From Artemisia argyi (lineage: Eukaryota > Streptophyta > Magnoliopsida > Asterales > Asteraceae), in contig CM060697.1 of NCBI GenBank assembly GCA_030686995.1, forward strand, positions 40,707,959 to 40,771,958: 64,000 nt of DNA, written 5' to 3'. The translations under genes and the position numbers were made by a program. Below, piece after piece: positions 47,638 through 61,124 of the stretch. A model generated the notes under the pieces. That model did not search any database. It was not told the DNA's origin and saw nothing but the letters and a program-made list of their open reading frames with translations. Each line of letters begins with the position of its first letter. Position 1 is the stretch's first letter.

Positions 47638-48377
47638 TCCTTTAGGGACAATGGATCTCATCATGTAAGTAACAGTTGCTCTTATCGAGTGTGTAAGTAT
47701 TAGGGACAACGACTATCATATGTAAGTGACAGTTGCTCTTATCGAGTGTGTAAGCATTAGGGACAACGGCTATCATCATGTAAAGGGCAATTGCTCTCAT
47801 CAAGTGAGCAGCATTTTGGGACAACAGCTCCCATAAAGTGAGGTACAATTTCTATCAACAAGTGAGCCTTTAGGGACAACGGCTCTTATCATGTAAAGGA
47901 CAAATCGCCCTCATAAAGTTAGCCTTTAGGGACAACGGATCTCAACATGCAAGTGACAATTGCTCTTGTCAAGTGTGCAAGCATTAGGGACAACGGCTAT
48001 CACCACGTAAAGGACAATTGCTCTCATCAAGTGAGCAAGCGTTTAGGGAGAACGGCTCCCATAAAGTAAGGTACAATTGCTCTCAACAAGTGAGTCTTTA
48101 GGGACAACGGCTCTTATCATGTAAGAGACATATTGCCCTCATAAAGTTAGCCTTTAGGGACAACGGGTCTCATCATGTAAGTGACAATTGCTCTTATCAA
48201 GTGTGCAAGCATTAGGGACAACGGCAATCAACGTGTAATGGACAATTGCTCTCATCAAGTGAGAAAGCGTTTAGGGACAACGGGTCCCATAAACTAAGGT
48301 ACAATAGCTCTCAACAAGTGAGCCTTTAGGGACAACGACTCTTATTATGTAAGGGACAAATTGCCCTCATAAAGTTA
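47638..48377 (+). repeat. Rdup copy 6 plus U and Q (740 bp)
   Basis: Rdup at 47638-47921 with the two substitutions of copy 5, then U (47922, CACCACG) and Q (48150). It leads into the late 1821-bp HORs. The first tetramer there (48378) keeps the GAAAGTATTAG mark. Confidence 0.91.
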
Positions 48378-50198
48378 GCCTTTGGGGACAATGGATCTCA
48401 TCATGTAAGTGACAGTTGCTCTTATCGAGTGTGAAAGTATTAGGGACAACGGCTATCATCATGTAAAGTGCAATTGCTCTCATCAAGTGAGCAAGCGTTT
48501 AGGGATAACGGCTCCCATAAAGTAAGGTACAATTGCTCTCAACAAGTGAGTCTTTAGGGACAACGGCTCTTATCATGTAAGGGACATATTGCCCTCATAA
48601 AGTTAGCCTTTAGGGACAACGGGTCTCATCATGTAAGTGACAATTGCTCTTATCAAGTGTGCAAGCATTAGGGACAACGGCAATCAACGTGTAATGGACA
48701 GTTGCTCTCATTAAGTGAGAAAGCGTTTAGGGACAACGGGTCCCATAAACTAAGGTACAATAGCTCTCAACAAGTGAGCCTTTAGGGACAACGACTCTTA
48801 TTATGTAAGGGACACATTGCCCTCATAAAGTTATCCTTTAGGGACAATGGATCTCATCATGTAAGTGACAGTTGCTCTTATCGAGTGTGTAAGCATTAGG
48901 GACAACGACTATCATCATGTAAAGGGCAATTGCTCTCATCAAGTGAGCAAGCGTTTAGGGATAACGGCTCCCATAAAGTAAGGTACAATTGCTCTCAACA
49001 AGTGAGTCTTTAGGGACAACGGCTCTTATCATGTAAGGACATATTGCCCTCATAAAGTTAGCCTTTAAGGACAACGGGTCTCATCATGTAAGTGACAATT
49101 GCTCTTATCAAGTGTGCAAGCATTAGGGACAACGGCAATCAACGTGTAATGGACAATTGCTCTCATCAAGTGAGAAAGCGTTTAGGGACAACGGGTCCCA
49201 TAAACTAAGGTACAATAGTTCTCAACAAGTGAGCCTTTAGGAACAACGACTCTTATTATGTAAGGGACAAATTGCCCTCATAAAGTTATCCTTTAGGGAC
49301 AATGGATCTCATCATGTAAGTGACAGTTGCTCTTATCGAGTGTGTAAGCATTAGGGACAACGACTGTCATCATGTAAAGGGCAATTGCTCTCATCAAGTG
49401 AGCAGCATTTAGGGACAACGGCTCCCATAAACTAAGGTACAATTTCTCTCAACAAGTGAGCCTTTAGGGACAACAGCTTTTATCATGTAAAGGAGAAATC
49501 GCCCTCATAAACTTAGCCTTTAGGGACAATGGATCTCATTATGTAAGTGACAGCTGCTCTTATCGAGTGTGTAAGCATTAGGGACAACGGCTATCATCAT
49601 GTAAAGGGCAATTGCTCTCATCAATTGAGCAGCATTTTGGGACAACAGCTCCCATAAAGTGAGGTACAATTTATATCAACAAGTGAGCCTTTAGGGACAA
49701 CGGCTCTTATCATGTAAAGGACAAATCGCCCTCATAAAGTTAGCCTTTAGGGACAACGGATCTCAACATGCAAGTGACAATTGCTCTTGTCAAGTGTGCA
49801 AGCATTAGGGACAACGGCTATCACCATGTAAAGGACAATTGCTCTCATCAAGTGAGCAAGCGTTTAGGGAGAACGGCTCCCATAAAGTAAGGTACAATTG
49901 CTCTCAACAAGTGAGTCTTTAGGGACAACGGCTCTTATCATGTAAAAGACATATTGCCCTCATAAAGTTAGCCTTTAGGGACAACGGGTCTCATCATGTA
50001 AGTGACAATTGCTCTTATCAAGTGTGCAAGCATTAGGGACAACGGCAATCAACGTGTAATGGACAATTGCTCTCATCAAGTGAGAAAGCGTTTAGGGACA
50101 ACGGGTCCCATAAACTAAGGTACAATAGCTCTCAACAAGTGAGCCTTTAGGGACAACGACTCTTATTATGTAAGGGACAAATTGCCCTCATAAAGTTA
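48378..50198 (+). repeat. 1821-bp HOR, late subfamily, copy 3
   Basis: Starts at 48378, 48606, 48834, 49061, 49289, 49516, 49743 and 49971. S has GACAGCTGCTC and the private-looking TCAATTGAGCAGC, which recurs at 53158 and 58621. Confidence 0.9.
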
Positions 50199-52019
50199 GC
50201 CTTTGGGGACAATGGATCTCATCATGTAAGTGACAGTTGCTCTTATCGAGTGTGAAAGCATTAGGGACAACGGCTATCATCATGTAAAGTGCAATTGCTC
50301 TCATCAAGTGAGCAAGCGTTTAGGGATAACGGCTCCCATAAAGTAAGGTACAATTGCTCTCAACAAGTGAGTCTTTAGGGACAACGGCTCTTATCATGTA
50401 AGGGACATATTGCCCTCATAAAGTTAGCCTTTAGGGACAACGGGTCTCATCATGTAAGTGACAATTGCTCTTATCAAGTGTGCAAGCATTAGGGACAACG
50501 GCAATCAACGTGTAATGGACAGTTGCTCTCATTAAGTGAGAAAGCGTTTAGGGACAACGGGTCCCATAAACTAAGGTACAATAGCTCTCAACAAGTGAGC
50601 CTTTAGGGACAACGACTCTTATTATGTAAGGGACACATTGCCCTCATAAAGTTATCCTTTAGGGACAATGGATCTCATCATGTAAGTGACAGTTGCTCTT
50701 ATCGAGTGTGTAAGCATTAGGGACAACGACTATCATCATGTAAAGGGCAATTGCTCTCATCAAGTGAGCAAGCGTTTAGGGATAACGGCTCCCATAAAGT
50801 AAGGTACAATTGCTCTCAACAAGTGAGTCTTTAGGGACAACGGCTCTTATCATGTAAGGACATATTGCCCTCATAAAGTTAGCCTTTAAGGACAACGGGT
50901 CTCATCATGTAAGTGACAATTGCTCTTATCAAGTGTGCAAGCATTAGGGACAACGGCAATCAACGTGTAATGGACAATTGCTCTCATCAAGTGAGAAAGC
51001 GTTTAGGGACAACGGGTCCCATAAACTAAGGTACAATAGTTCTCAACAAGTGAGCCTTTAGGAACAACGACTCTTATTATGTAAGGGACAAATTGCCCTC
51101 ATAAAGTTATCCTTTAGGGACAATGGATCTCATCATGTAAGTGACAGTTGCTCTTATCGAGTGTGTAAGCATTAGGGACAACGACTGTCATCATGTAAAG
51201 GGCAATTGCTCTCATCAAGTGAGCAGCATTTAGGGACAACGGCTCCCATAAACTAAGGTACAATTTCTCTCAACAAGTGAGCCTTTAGGGACAACAGCTT
51301 TTATCATGTAAAGGAGAAATCGCCCTCATAAACTTAGCCTTTAGGGACAATGGATCTCATTATGTAAGTGACAGTTGCTCTTATCGAGTGTGTAAGCATT
51401 AGGGACAACGGCTATCATCATGTAAAGGGCAATTGCTCTCATCAAGTGAGCAGCATTTTGGGACAACAGCTCCCATAAAGTGAGGTACAATTTATATCAA
51501 CAAGTGAGCCTTTAGGGACAACGGCTCTTATCATGTAAAGGACAAATCGCCCTCATAAAGTTAGCCTTTAGGGACAACGGATCTCAACATGCAAGTGACA
51601 ATTGCTCTTGTCAAGTGTGCAAGCATTAGGGACAACGGCTATCACCACGTAAAGGACAATTGCTCTCATCAAGTGAGCAAGCGTTTAGGGAGAACGGCTC
51701 CCATAAAGTAAGGTACAATTGCTCTCAACAAGTGAGTCTTTAGGGACAACGGCTCTTATCATGTAAAAGACATATTGCCCTCATAAAGTTAGCCTTTAGG
51801 GACAACGGGTCTCATCATGTAAGTGACAATTGCTCTTATCAAGTGTGCAAGCATTAGGGACAACGGCAATCAACGTGTAATGGACAATTGCTCTCATCAA
51901 GTGAGAAAGCGTTTAGGGACAACGGGTCCCATAAACTAAGGTACAATAGCTCTCAACAAGTGAGCCTTTAGGGACAACGACTCTTATTATGTAAGGGACA
52001 AATTGCCCTCATAAAGTTA
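50199..52019 (+). repeat. 1821-bp HOR, late subfamily, copy 4
   Basis: Starts at 50199, 50427, 50655, 50882, 51110, 51337, 51564 and 51792. It differs from its neighbours by GACAGTTGCTC in S and CACCACG in U, bases usual in other lineages, so it may carry a short converted patch around 51370-51650. Confidence 0.88.
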
Positions 52020-53840
52020 GCCTTTGGGGACAATGGATCTCATCATGTAAGTGACAGTTGCTCTTATCGAGTGTGAAAGCATTAGGGACAACGGCTATCA
52101 TCATGTAAAGTGCAATTGCTCTCATCAAGTGAGCAAGCGTTTAGGGATAACGGCTCCCATAAAGTAAGGTACAATTGCTCTCAACAAGTGAGTCTTTAGG
52201 GACAACGGCTCTTATCATGTAAGGGACATATTGCCCTCATAAAGTTAGCCTTTAGGGACAACGGGTCTCATCATGTAAGTGACAATTGCTCTTATCAAGT
52301 GTGCAAGCATTAGGGACAACGGCAATCAACGTGTAATGGACAGTTGCTCTCATTAAGTGAGAAAGCGTTTAGGGACAACGGGTCCCATAAACTAAGGTAC
52401 AATAGCTCTCAACAAGTGAGCCTTTAGGGACAACGACTCTTATTATGTAAGGGACACATTGCCCTCATAAAGTTATCCTTTAGGGACAATGGATCTCATC
52501 ATGTAAGTGACAGTTGCTCTTATCGAGTGTGTAAGCATTAGGGACAACGACTATCATCATGTAAAGGGCAATTGCTCTCATCAAGTGAGCAAGCGTTTAG
52601 GGATAACGGCTCCCATAAAGTAAGGTACAATTGCTCTCAACAAGTGAGTCTTTAGGGACAACGGCTCTTATCATGTAAGGACATATTGCCCTCATAAAGT
52701 TAGCCTTTAAGGACAACGGGTCTCATCATGTAAGTGACAATTGCTCTTATCAAGTGTGCAAGCATTAGGGACAACGGCAATCAACGTGTAATGGACAATT
52801 GCTCTCATCAAGTGAGAAAGCGTTTAGGGACAACGGGTCCCATAAACTAAGGTACAATAGTTCTCAACAAGTGAGCCTTTAGGAACAACGACTCTTATTA
52901 TGTAAGGGACAAATTGCCCTCATAAAGTTATCCTTTAGGGACAATGGATCTCATCATGTAAGTGACAGTTGCTCTTATCGAGTGTGTAAGCATTAGGGAC
53001 AACGACTGTCATCATGTAAAGGGCAATTGCTCTCATCAAGTGAGCAGCATTTAGGGACAACGGCTCCCATAAACTAAGGTACAATTTCTCTCAACAAGTG
53101 AGCCTTTAGGGACAACAGCTTTTATCATGTAAAGGAGAAATCGCCCTCATAAACTTAGCCTTTAGGGACAATGGATCTCATTATGTAAGTGACAGCTGCT
53201 CTTATCGAGTGTGTAAGCATTAGGGACAACGGCTATCATCATGTAAAGGGCAATTGCTCTCATCAATTGAGCAGCATTTTGGGACAACAGCTCCCATAAA
53301 GTGAGGTACAATTTATATCAACAAGTGAGCCTTTAGGGACAACGGCTCTTATCATGTAAAGGACAAATCGCCCTCATAAAGTTAGCCTTTAGGGACAACG
53401 GATCTCAACATGCAAGTGACAATTGCTCTTGTCAAGTGTGCAAGCATTAGGGACAACGGCTATCACCATGTAAAGGACAATTGCTCTCATCAAGTGAGCA
53501 AGCGTTTAGGGAGAACGGCTCCCATAAAGTAAGGTACAATTGCTCTCAACAAGTGAGTCTTTAGGGACAACGGCTCTTATCATGTAAAAGACATATTGCC
53601 CTCATAAAGTTAGCCTTTAGGGACAACGGGTCTCATCATGTAAGTGACAATTGCTCTTATCAAGTGTGCAAGCATTAGGGACAACGGCAATCAACGTGTA
53701 ATGGACAATTGCTCTCATCAAGTGAGAAAGCGTTTAGGGACAACGGGTCCCATAAACTAAGGTACAATAGCTCTCAACAAGTGAGCCTTTAGGGACAACG
53801 ACTCTTATTATGTAAGGGACAAATTGCCCTCATAAAGTTA
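52020..53840 (+). repeat. 1821-bp HOR, late subfamily, copy 5
   Basis: Starts at 52020, 52248, 52476, 52703, 52931, 53158, 53385 and 53613. S has GACAGCTGCTC with TCAATTGAGCAGC as in copy 3. Confidence 0.9.
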
Positions 53841-55661
53841 GCCTTTGGGGACAATGGATCTCATCATGTAAGTGACAGTTGCTCTTATCGAGTGTGAAAG
53901 CATTAGGGACAACGGCTATCATCATGTAAAGTGCAATTGCTCTCATCAAGTGAGCAAGCGTTTAGGGATAACGGCTCCCATAAAGTAAGGTACAATTGCT
54001 CTCAACAAGTGAGTCTTTAGGGACAACGGCTCTTATCATGTAAGGGACATATTGCCCTCATAAAGTTAGCCTTTAGGGACAACGGGTCTCATCATGTAAG
54101 TGACAATTGCTCTTATCAAGTGTGCAAGCATTAGGGACAACTGCAATCAACGTGTAATGGACAGTTGCTCTCATTAAGTGAGAAAGCGTTTAGGGACAAC
54201 GGGTCCCATAAACTAAGGTACAATAGCTCTCAACAAGTGAGCCTTTAGGGACAACGACTCTTATTATGTAAGGGACACATTGCCCTCATAAAGTTATCCT
54301 TTAGGGACAATGGATCTCATCATGTAAGTGACAGTTGCTCTTATCGAGTGTGTAAGCATTAGGGACAACGACTATCATCATGTAAAGGGCAATTGCTCTC
54401 ATCAAGTGAGCAAGCGTTTAGGGATAACGGCTCCCATAAAGTAAGGTACAATTGCTCTCAACAAGTGAGTCTTTAGGGACAACGGCTCTTATCATGTAAG
54501 GACATATTGCCCTCATAAAGTTAGCCTTTAAGGACAACGGGTCTCATCATGTAAGTGACAATTGCTCTTATCAAGTGTGCAAGCATTAGGGACAACGGCA
54601 ATCAACGTGTAATGGACAATTGCTCTCATCAAGTGAGAAAGCGTTTAGGGACAACGGGTCCCATAAACTAAGGTACAATAGTTCTCAACAAGTGAGCCTT
54701 TAGGAACAACGACTCTTATTATGTAAGGGACAAATTGCCCTCATAAAGTTATCCTTTAGGGACAATGGATCTCATCATGTAAGTGACAGTTGCTCTTATC
54801 GAGTGTGTAAGCATTAGGGACAACGACTGTCATCATGTAAAGGGCAATTGCTCTCATCAAGTGAGCAGCATTTAGGGACAACGGCTCCCATAAACTAAGG
54901 TACAATTTCTCTCAACAAGTGAGCCTTTAGGGACAACAGCTTTTATCATGTAAAGGAGAAATCGCCCTCATAAACTTAGCCTTTAGGGACAATGGATCTC
55001 ATTATGTAAGTGACAGCTGCTCTTATCGAGTGTGTAAGCATTAGGGACAACGGCTATCATCATGTAAAGGGCAATTGCTCTCATCAAGTGAGCAGCATTT
55101 TGGGACAACAGCTCCCATAAAGTGAGGTACAATTTATATCAACAAGTGAGCCTTTAGGGACAACGGCTCTTATCATGTAAAGGACAAATCGCCCTCATAA
55201 AGTTAGCCTTTAGGGACAACGGATCTCAACATGCAAGTGACAATTGCTCTTGTCAAGTGTGCAAGCATTAGGGACAACGGCTATCACCATGTAAAGGACA
55301 ATTGCTCTCATCAAGTGAGCAAGCGTTTAGGGAGAACGGCTCCCATAAAGTAAGGTACAATTGCTCTCAACAAGTGAGTCTTTAGGGACAACGGCTCTTA
55401 TCATGTAAAAGACATATTGCCCTCATAAAGTTAGCCTTTAGGGACAACGGGTCTCATCATGTAAGTGACAATTGCTCTTATCAAGTGTGCAAGCATTAGG
55501 GACAACGGCAATCAACGTGTAATGGACAATTGCTCTCATCAAGTGAGAAAGCGTTTAGGGACAACGGGTCCCATAAACTAAGGTACAATAGCTCTCAACA
55601 AGTGAGCCTTTAGGGACAACGACTCTTATTATGTAAGGGACAAATTGCCCTCATAAAGTTA
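53841..55661 (+). repeat. 1821-bp HOR, late subfamily, copy 6
   Basis: Private change GGGACAACTGCAATC (T at 54142) in the first Q. S has TCAAGTGAGCAGC. Otherwise I saw almost no difference from copy 5. Confidence 0.9.
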
Positions 55662-57482
55662 GCCTTTGGGGACAATGGATCTCATCATGTAAGTGACAGT
55701 TGCTCTTATCGAGTGTGAAAGCATTAGGGACAACGGCTATCATCATGTAAAGTGCAATTGCTCTCATCAAGTGAGCAAGCGTTTAGGGATAACGGCTCCC
55801 ATAAAGTAAGGTACAATTGCTCTCAACAAGTGAGTCTTTAGGGACAACGGCTCTTATCATGTAAGGGACATATTGCCCTCATAAAGTTAGCCTTTAGGGA
55901 CAACGGGTCTCATCATGTAAGTGACAATTGCTCTTATCAAGTGTGCAAGCATTAGGGACAACGGCAATCAACGTGTAATGGACAGTTGCTCTCATTAAGT
56001 GAGAAAGCGTTTAGGGACAACGGGTCCCATAAACTAAGGTACAATAGCTCTCAACAAGTGAGCCTTTAGGGACAACGACTCTTATTATGTAAGGGACACA
56101 TTGCCCTCATAAACTTATCCTTTAGGGACAATGGATCTCATCATGTAAGTGACAGTTGCTCTTATCGAGTGTGTAAGCATTAGGGACAACGACTATCATC
56201 ATGTAAAGGGCAATTGCTCTCATCAAGTGAGCAAGCGTTTAGGGATAACGGCTCCCATAAAGTAAGGTACAATTGCTCTCAACAAGTGAGTCTTTAGGGA
56301 CAACGGCTCTTATCATGTAAGGACATATTGCCCTCATAAAGTTAGCCTTTAAGGACAACGGGTCTCATCATGTAAGTGACAATTGCTCTTATCAAGTGTG
56401 CAAGCATTAGGGACAACGGCAATCAACGTGTAATGGACAATTGCTCTCATCAAGTGAGAAAGCGTTTAGGGACAACGGGTCCCATAAACTAAGGTACAAT
56501 AGTTCTCAACAAGTGAGCCTTTAGGAACAACGACTCTTATTATGTAAGGGACAAATTGCCCTCATAAAGTTATCCTTTAGGGACAATGGATCTCATCATG
56601 TAAGTGACAGTTGCTCTTATCGAGTGTGTAAGCATTAGGGACAACGACTGTCATCATGTAAAGGGCAATTGCTCTCATCAAGTGAGCAGCATTTAGGGAC
56701 AACGGCTCCCATAAACTAAGGTACAATTTCTCTCAACAAGTGAGCCTTTAGGGACAACAGCTTTTATCATGTAAAGGAGGAATCGCCCTCATAAACTTAG
56801 CCTTTAGGGACAATGGATCTCATTATGTAAGTGACAGCTGCTCTTATCGAGTGTGTAAGCATTAGGGACAACGGCTATCATCATGTAAAGGGCAATTGCT
56901 CTCATCAAGTGAGCAGCATTTTGGGACAACAGCTCCCATAAAGTGAGGTACAATTTATATCAACAAGTGAGCCTTTAGGGACAACGGCTCTTATCATGTA
57001 AAGGACAAATCGCCCTCATAAAGTTAGCCTTTAGGGACAACGGATCTCAACATGCAAGTGACAATTGCTCTTGTCAAGTGTGCAAGCATTAGGGACAACG
57101 GCTATCACCATGTAAAGGACAATTGCTCTCATCAAGTGAGCAAGCGTTTAGGGAGAACGGCTCCCATAAAGTAAGGTACAATTGCTCTCAACAAGTGAGT
57201 CTTTAGGGACAACGGCTCTTATCATGTAAAAGACATATTGCCCTCATAAAGTTAGCCTTTAGGGACAACGGGTCTCATCATGTAAGTGACAATTGCTCTT
57301 ATCAAGTGTGCAAGCATTAGGGACAACGGCAATCAACGTGTAATGGACAATTGCTCTCATCAAGTGAGAAAGCGTTTAGGGACAACGGGTCCCATAAACT
57401 AAGGTACAATAGCTCTCAACAAGTGAGCCTTTAGGGACAACGACTCTTATTATGTAAGGGACAAATTGCCCTCATAAAGTTA
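55662..57482 (+). repeat. 1821-bp HOR, late subfamily, copy 7
   Basis: Private changes CATAAACTTATCC near 56110 and AAAGGAGGAATCGCC near 56775. Other diagnostic sites match copies 3-6. Confidence 0.9.
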
Positions 57483-59303
57483 GCCTTTGGGGACAATGGA
57501 TCTCATCATGTAAGTGATAGTTGCTCTTATCGAGTGTGAAAGCATTAGGGACAACGGCTATCATCATGTAAAGTGCAATTGCTCTCATCAAGTGAGCAAG
57601 CGTTTAGGGATAACGGCTCCCATAAAGTAAGGTACAATTGCTCTCAACAAGTGAGTCTTTAGGGACAACGGCTCTTATCATGTAAGGGACATATTGCCCT
57701 CATAAAGTTAGCCTTTAGGGACAACGGGTCTCATCATGTAAGTGACAATTGCTCTTATCAAGTGTGCAAGCATTAGGGACAACGGCAATCAACGTGTAAT
57801 GGACAATTGCTCTCATCAAGTGAGAAAGCGTTTAGGGACTACGGGTCCCATAAACTAAGGTACAATAGCTCTCAACAAGTGAGCCTTTAGGAACAACGAC
57901 TCTTATTATGTAAGGAACAAATTGCCCTCATAAAGTTAGCCTTTGGGGACAATGGATCTCATCATGTAAGTGACAGTTGCTCTTATCGAGTGTGAAAGCA
58001 TTAGGGACAACGGCTATCATCATGTAAAGGGCAATTGCTCTCATCAAGTGAGCAAGCGTTTAGGGATAACGTCTCCCATAAAGTAAGGTACAATTGCTCT
58101 CAACAAGTGAGTCTTTAGGGACAACGGCTCTTATCAAGTAAGGGACATATTGCCCTCATAAAGTTAGCCTTTAGGGACAACGGGTCTCATCATGTAAGTG
58201 ACAATTGCTCTTATCAAGTGTGCAAGCATTCGGGACAACGGCAATCAACGTGTAATGGACAATTGCTCTCATCAAGTGAGAAAGCGTTTAGGGACAACGG
58301 GTCCCATAAACTAAGGTACAATAGTTCTCAACAAGTGAGCCTTTAGGGACAACGACTCTTATTATGTAAGGGACAAATTACCCTCATAAAGTTATCCTTT
58401 AGGGACAATGGATCTCATCATGTAAGTGACAGTTGCTCTTATCGAGTGTGTAAGCATTAGGGACAACGACAATCATCATGTAAAGGGCAATTGCTCTCAT
58501 CAAGTGAGCAGCATTTAGGGACAACGGCTCCCATAAATTAAGGTACAATTTCTCTCAACAAGTGAGCCTTTAGGGACAACAGCTTTATCATGTAAAGGAC
58601 AAATCGCCCTCATAAACTTAGCCTTTCGGGACAATGGATCTCATTATGTAAGTGACAGCTGCTCTTATCGAGTGTGTAAGCATTAGGGACAACGGCTATC
58701 ATCATGTAAAGGGCAATTGCTCTCATCAATTGAGCAGCATTTTGGGACAACAGCTCCCATAAAGTGAGGTACAATTTATATCAACAAGTGAGCCTTTAGG
58801 GACAACGGCTCTTATCATGTAAAGGACAAATCGCCCTCATAAAGTTAGCCTTTAGGGACAACGGATCTCAACATGCAAGTGACAATTGCTCTTGTCAAGT
58901 GTGCAAGCATTAGGGACAACGGCTATCACCATGTAAAGGACAATTGCTCTCATCAAGTGAGCAAGCGTTTAGGGAGAACGGCTCCCATAAAGTAAGGTAC
59001 AATTGCTCTCAACAAGTGAGTCTTTAGGGACAACGGCTCTTATCATGTAAAAGACATATTGCCCTCATAAAGTTAGCCTTTAGGGACAACGGGTCTCATC
59101 ATGTAAGTGACAATTGCTCTTATCAAGTGTGCAAGCATTAGGGACAACGGCAATCAACGTGTAATGGACAATTGCTCTCATCAAGTGAGAAAGCGTTTAG
59201 GGACAACGGGTCCCATAAACTAAGGTACAATAGCTCTCAACAAGTGAGCCTTTAGGGACAACGACTCTTATTATGTAAGGGACAAATTGCCCTCATAAAG
59301 TTA
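57483..59303 (+). repeat. Mosaic 1821-bp HOR with a 2733-type tract
   Basis: String P Q P Q R2 S U Q at 57483, 57711, 57939, 58167, 58395, 58621, 58848 and 59076, where the neighbours have P Q R1 Q R2 S U Q. Q has GGGACTACGGG, P has ACGTCTCC, Q has GCATTCGGG, and R2 has ACGACAATCATC with ACAGCTTTATC: all marks of the 2277/2733-bp HORs. S starts GCCTTTCGGG (2733 type) but then has GACAGCTGCTC and TCAATTGAGCAGC (late 1821 type), so the right switch is at 58628-58658. Total length is unchanged at 1821. Confidence 0.9.
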
Positions 59304-61124
59304 GCCTTTGGGGACAATGGATCTCATCATGTAAGTGACAGTTGCTCTTATCGAGTGTGAAAGCATTAGGGACAACGGCTATCATCATGTAAAGTGCAAT
59401 TGCTCTCATCAAGTGAGCAAGCGTTTAGGGATAACGGCTCCCATAAAGTAAGGTACAATTGCTCTCAACAAGTGAGTCTTTAGGGACAACGGCTCTTATC
59501 ATGTAAGGGACATATTGCCCTCATAAAGTTAGCCTTTAGGGACAACGGGTCTCATCATGTAAGTGACAATTGCTCTTATCAAGTGTGCAAGCATTAGGGA
59601 CAACGGCAATCAACGTGTAATGGACAGTTGCTCTCATTAAGTGAGAAAGCGTTTAGGGACAACGGGTCCCATAAACTAAGGTACAATAGCTCTCAACAAG
59701 TGAGTCTTTAGGGACAACGACTCTTATTATGTAAGGGACACATTGCCCTCATAAAGTTATCCTTTAGGGACAATGGATCTCATCATGTAAGTGACAGTTG
59801 CTCTTATCGAGTGTGTAAGCATTAGGGACAACGACTATCATCATGTAAAGGGCAATTGCTCTCATCAAGTGAGCAAGCGTTTAGGGATAACGGCTCCCAT
59901 AAAGTAAGGTACAATTGCTCTCAACAAGTGAGTCTTTAGGGACAACGGCTCTTATCATGTAAGGACATATTGCCCTCATAAAGTTAGCCTTTAAGGACAA
60001 CGGGTCTCATCATGTAAGTGACAATTGCTCTTATCAAGTGTGCAAGCATTAGGGACAACGGCAATCAACGTGTAATGGACAATTGCTCTCATCAAGTGAG
60101 AAAGCGTTTAGGGACAACGGGTCCCATAAACTAAGGTACAATAGTTCTCAACAAGTGAGCCTTTAGGAACAACGACTCTTATTATGTAAGGGACAAATTG
60201 CCCTCATAAAGTTATCCTTTAGGGACAATGGATCTCATCATGTAAGTGACAGTTGCTCTTATCGAGTGTGTAAGCATTAGGGACAACGACTGTCATCATG
60301 TAAAGGGCAATTGCTCTCATCAAGTGAGCAGCATTTAGGGACAACGGCTCCCATAAACTAAGGTACAATTTCTCTCAACAAGTGAGCCTTTAGGGACAAC
60401 AGCTTTTATCATGTAAAGGAGAAATCGCCCTCATAAACTTAGCCTTTAGGGACAATGGATCTCATTATGTAAGTGACAGCTGCTCTTATCGAGTGTGTAA
60501 GCATTAGGGACAACGGCTATCATCATGTAAAGGGCAATTGCTCTCATCAAGTGAGCAGCATTTTGGGACAACAGCTCCCATAAAGTGAGGTACAATTTAT
60601 ATCAACAAGTGAGCCTTTAGGGACAACGGCTCTTATCATGTAAAGGACAAATCGCCCTCATAAAGTTAGCCTTTAGGGACAACGGATCTCAACATGCAAG
60701 TGACAATTGCTCTTGTCAAGTGTGCAAGCATTAGGGACAACGGCTATCACCATGTAAAGGACAATTGCTCTCATCAAGTGAGCAAGCGTTTAGGGAGAAC
60801 GGCTCCCATAAAGTAAGGTACAATTGCTCTCAACAAGTGAGTCTTTAGGGACAACGGCTCTTATCATGTAAAAGACATATTGCCCTCATAAAGTTAGCCT
60901 TTAGGGACAACGGGTCTCATCATGTAAGTGACAATTGCTCTTATCAAGTGTGCAAGCATTAGGGACAACGGCAATCAACGTGTAATGGACAATTGCTCTC
61001 ATCAAGTGAGAAAGCGTTTAGGGACAACGGGTCCCATAAACTAAGGTACAATAGCTCTCAACAAGTGAGCCTTTAGGGACAACGACTCTTATTATGTAAG
61101 GGACAAATTGCCCTCATAAAGTTA
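59304..61124 (+). repeat. 1821-bp HOR, late subfamily, copy 8
   Basis: Starts at 59304, 59532, 59760, 59987, 60215, 60442, 60669 and 60897. A private AAGTGAGTCTTTAGGG opens the D subunit of the first Q near 59700. Confidence 0.9.
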
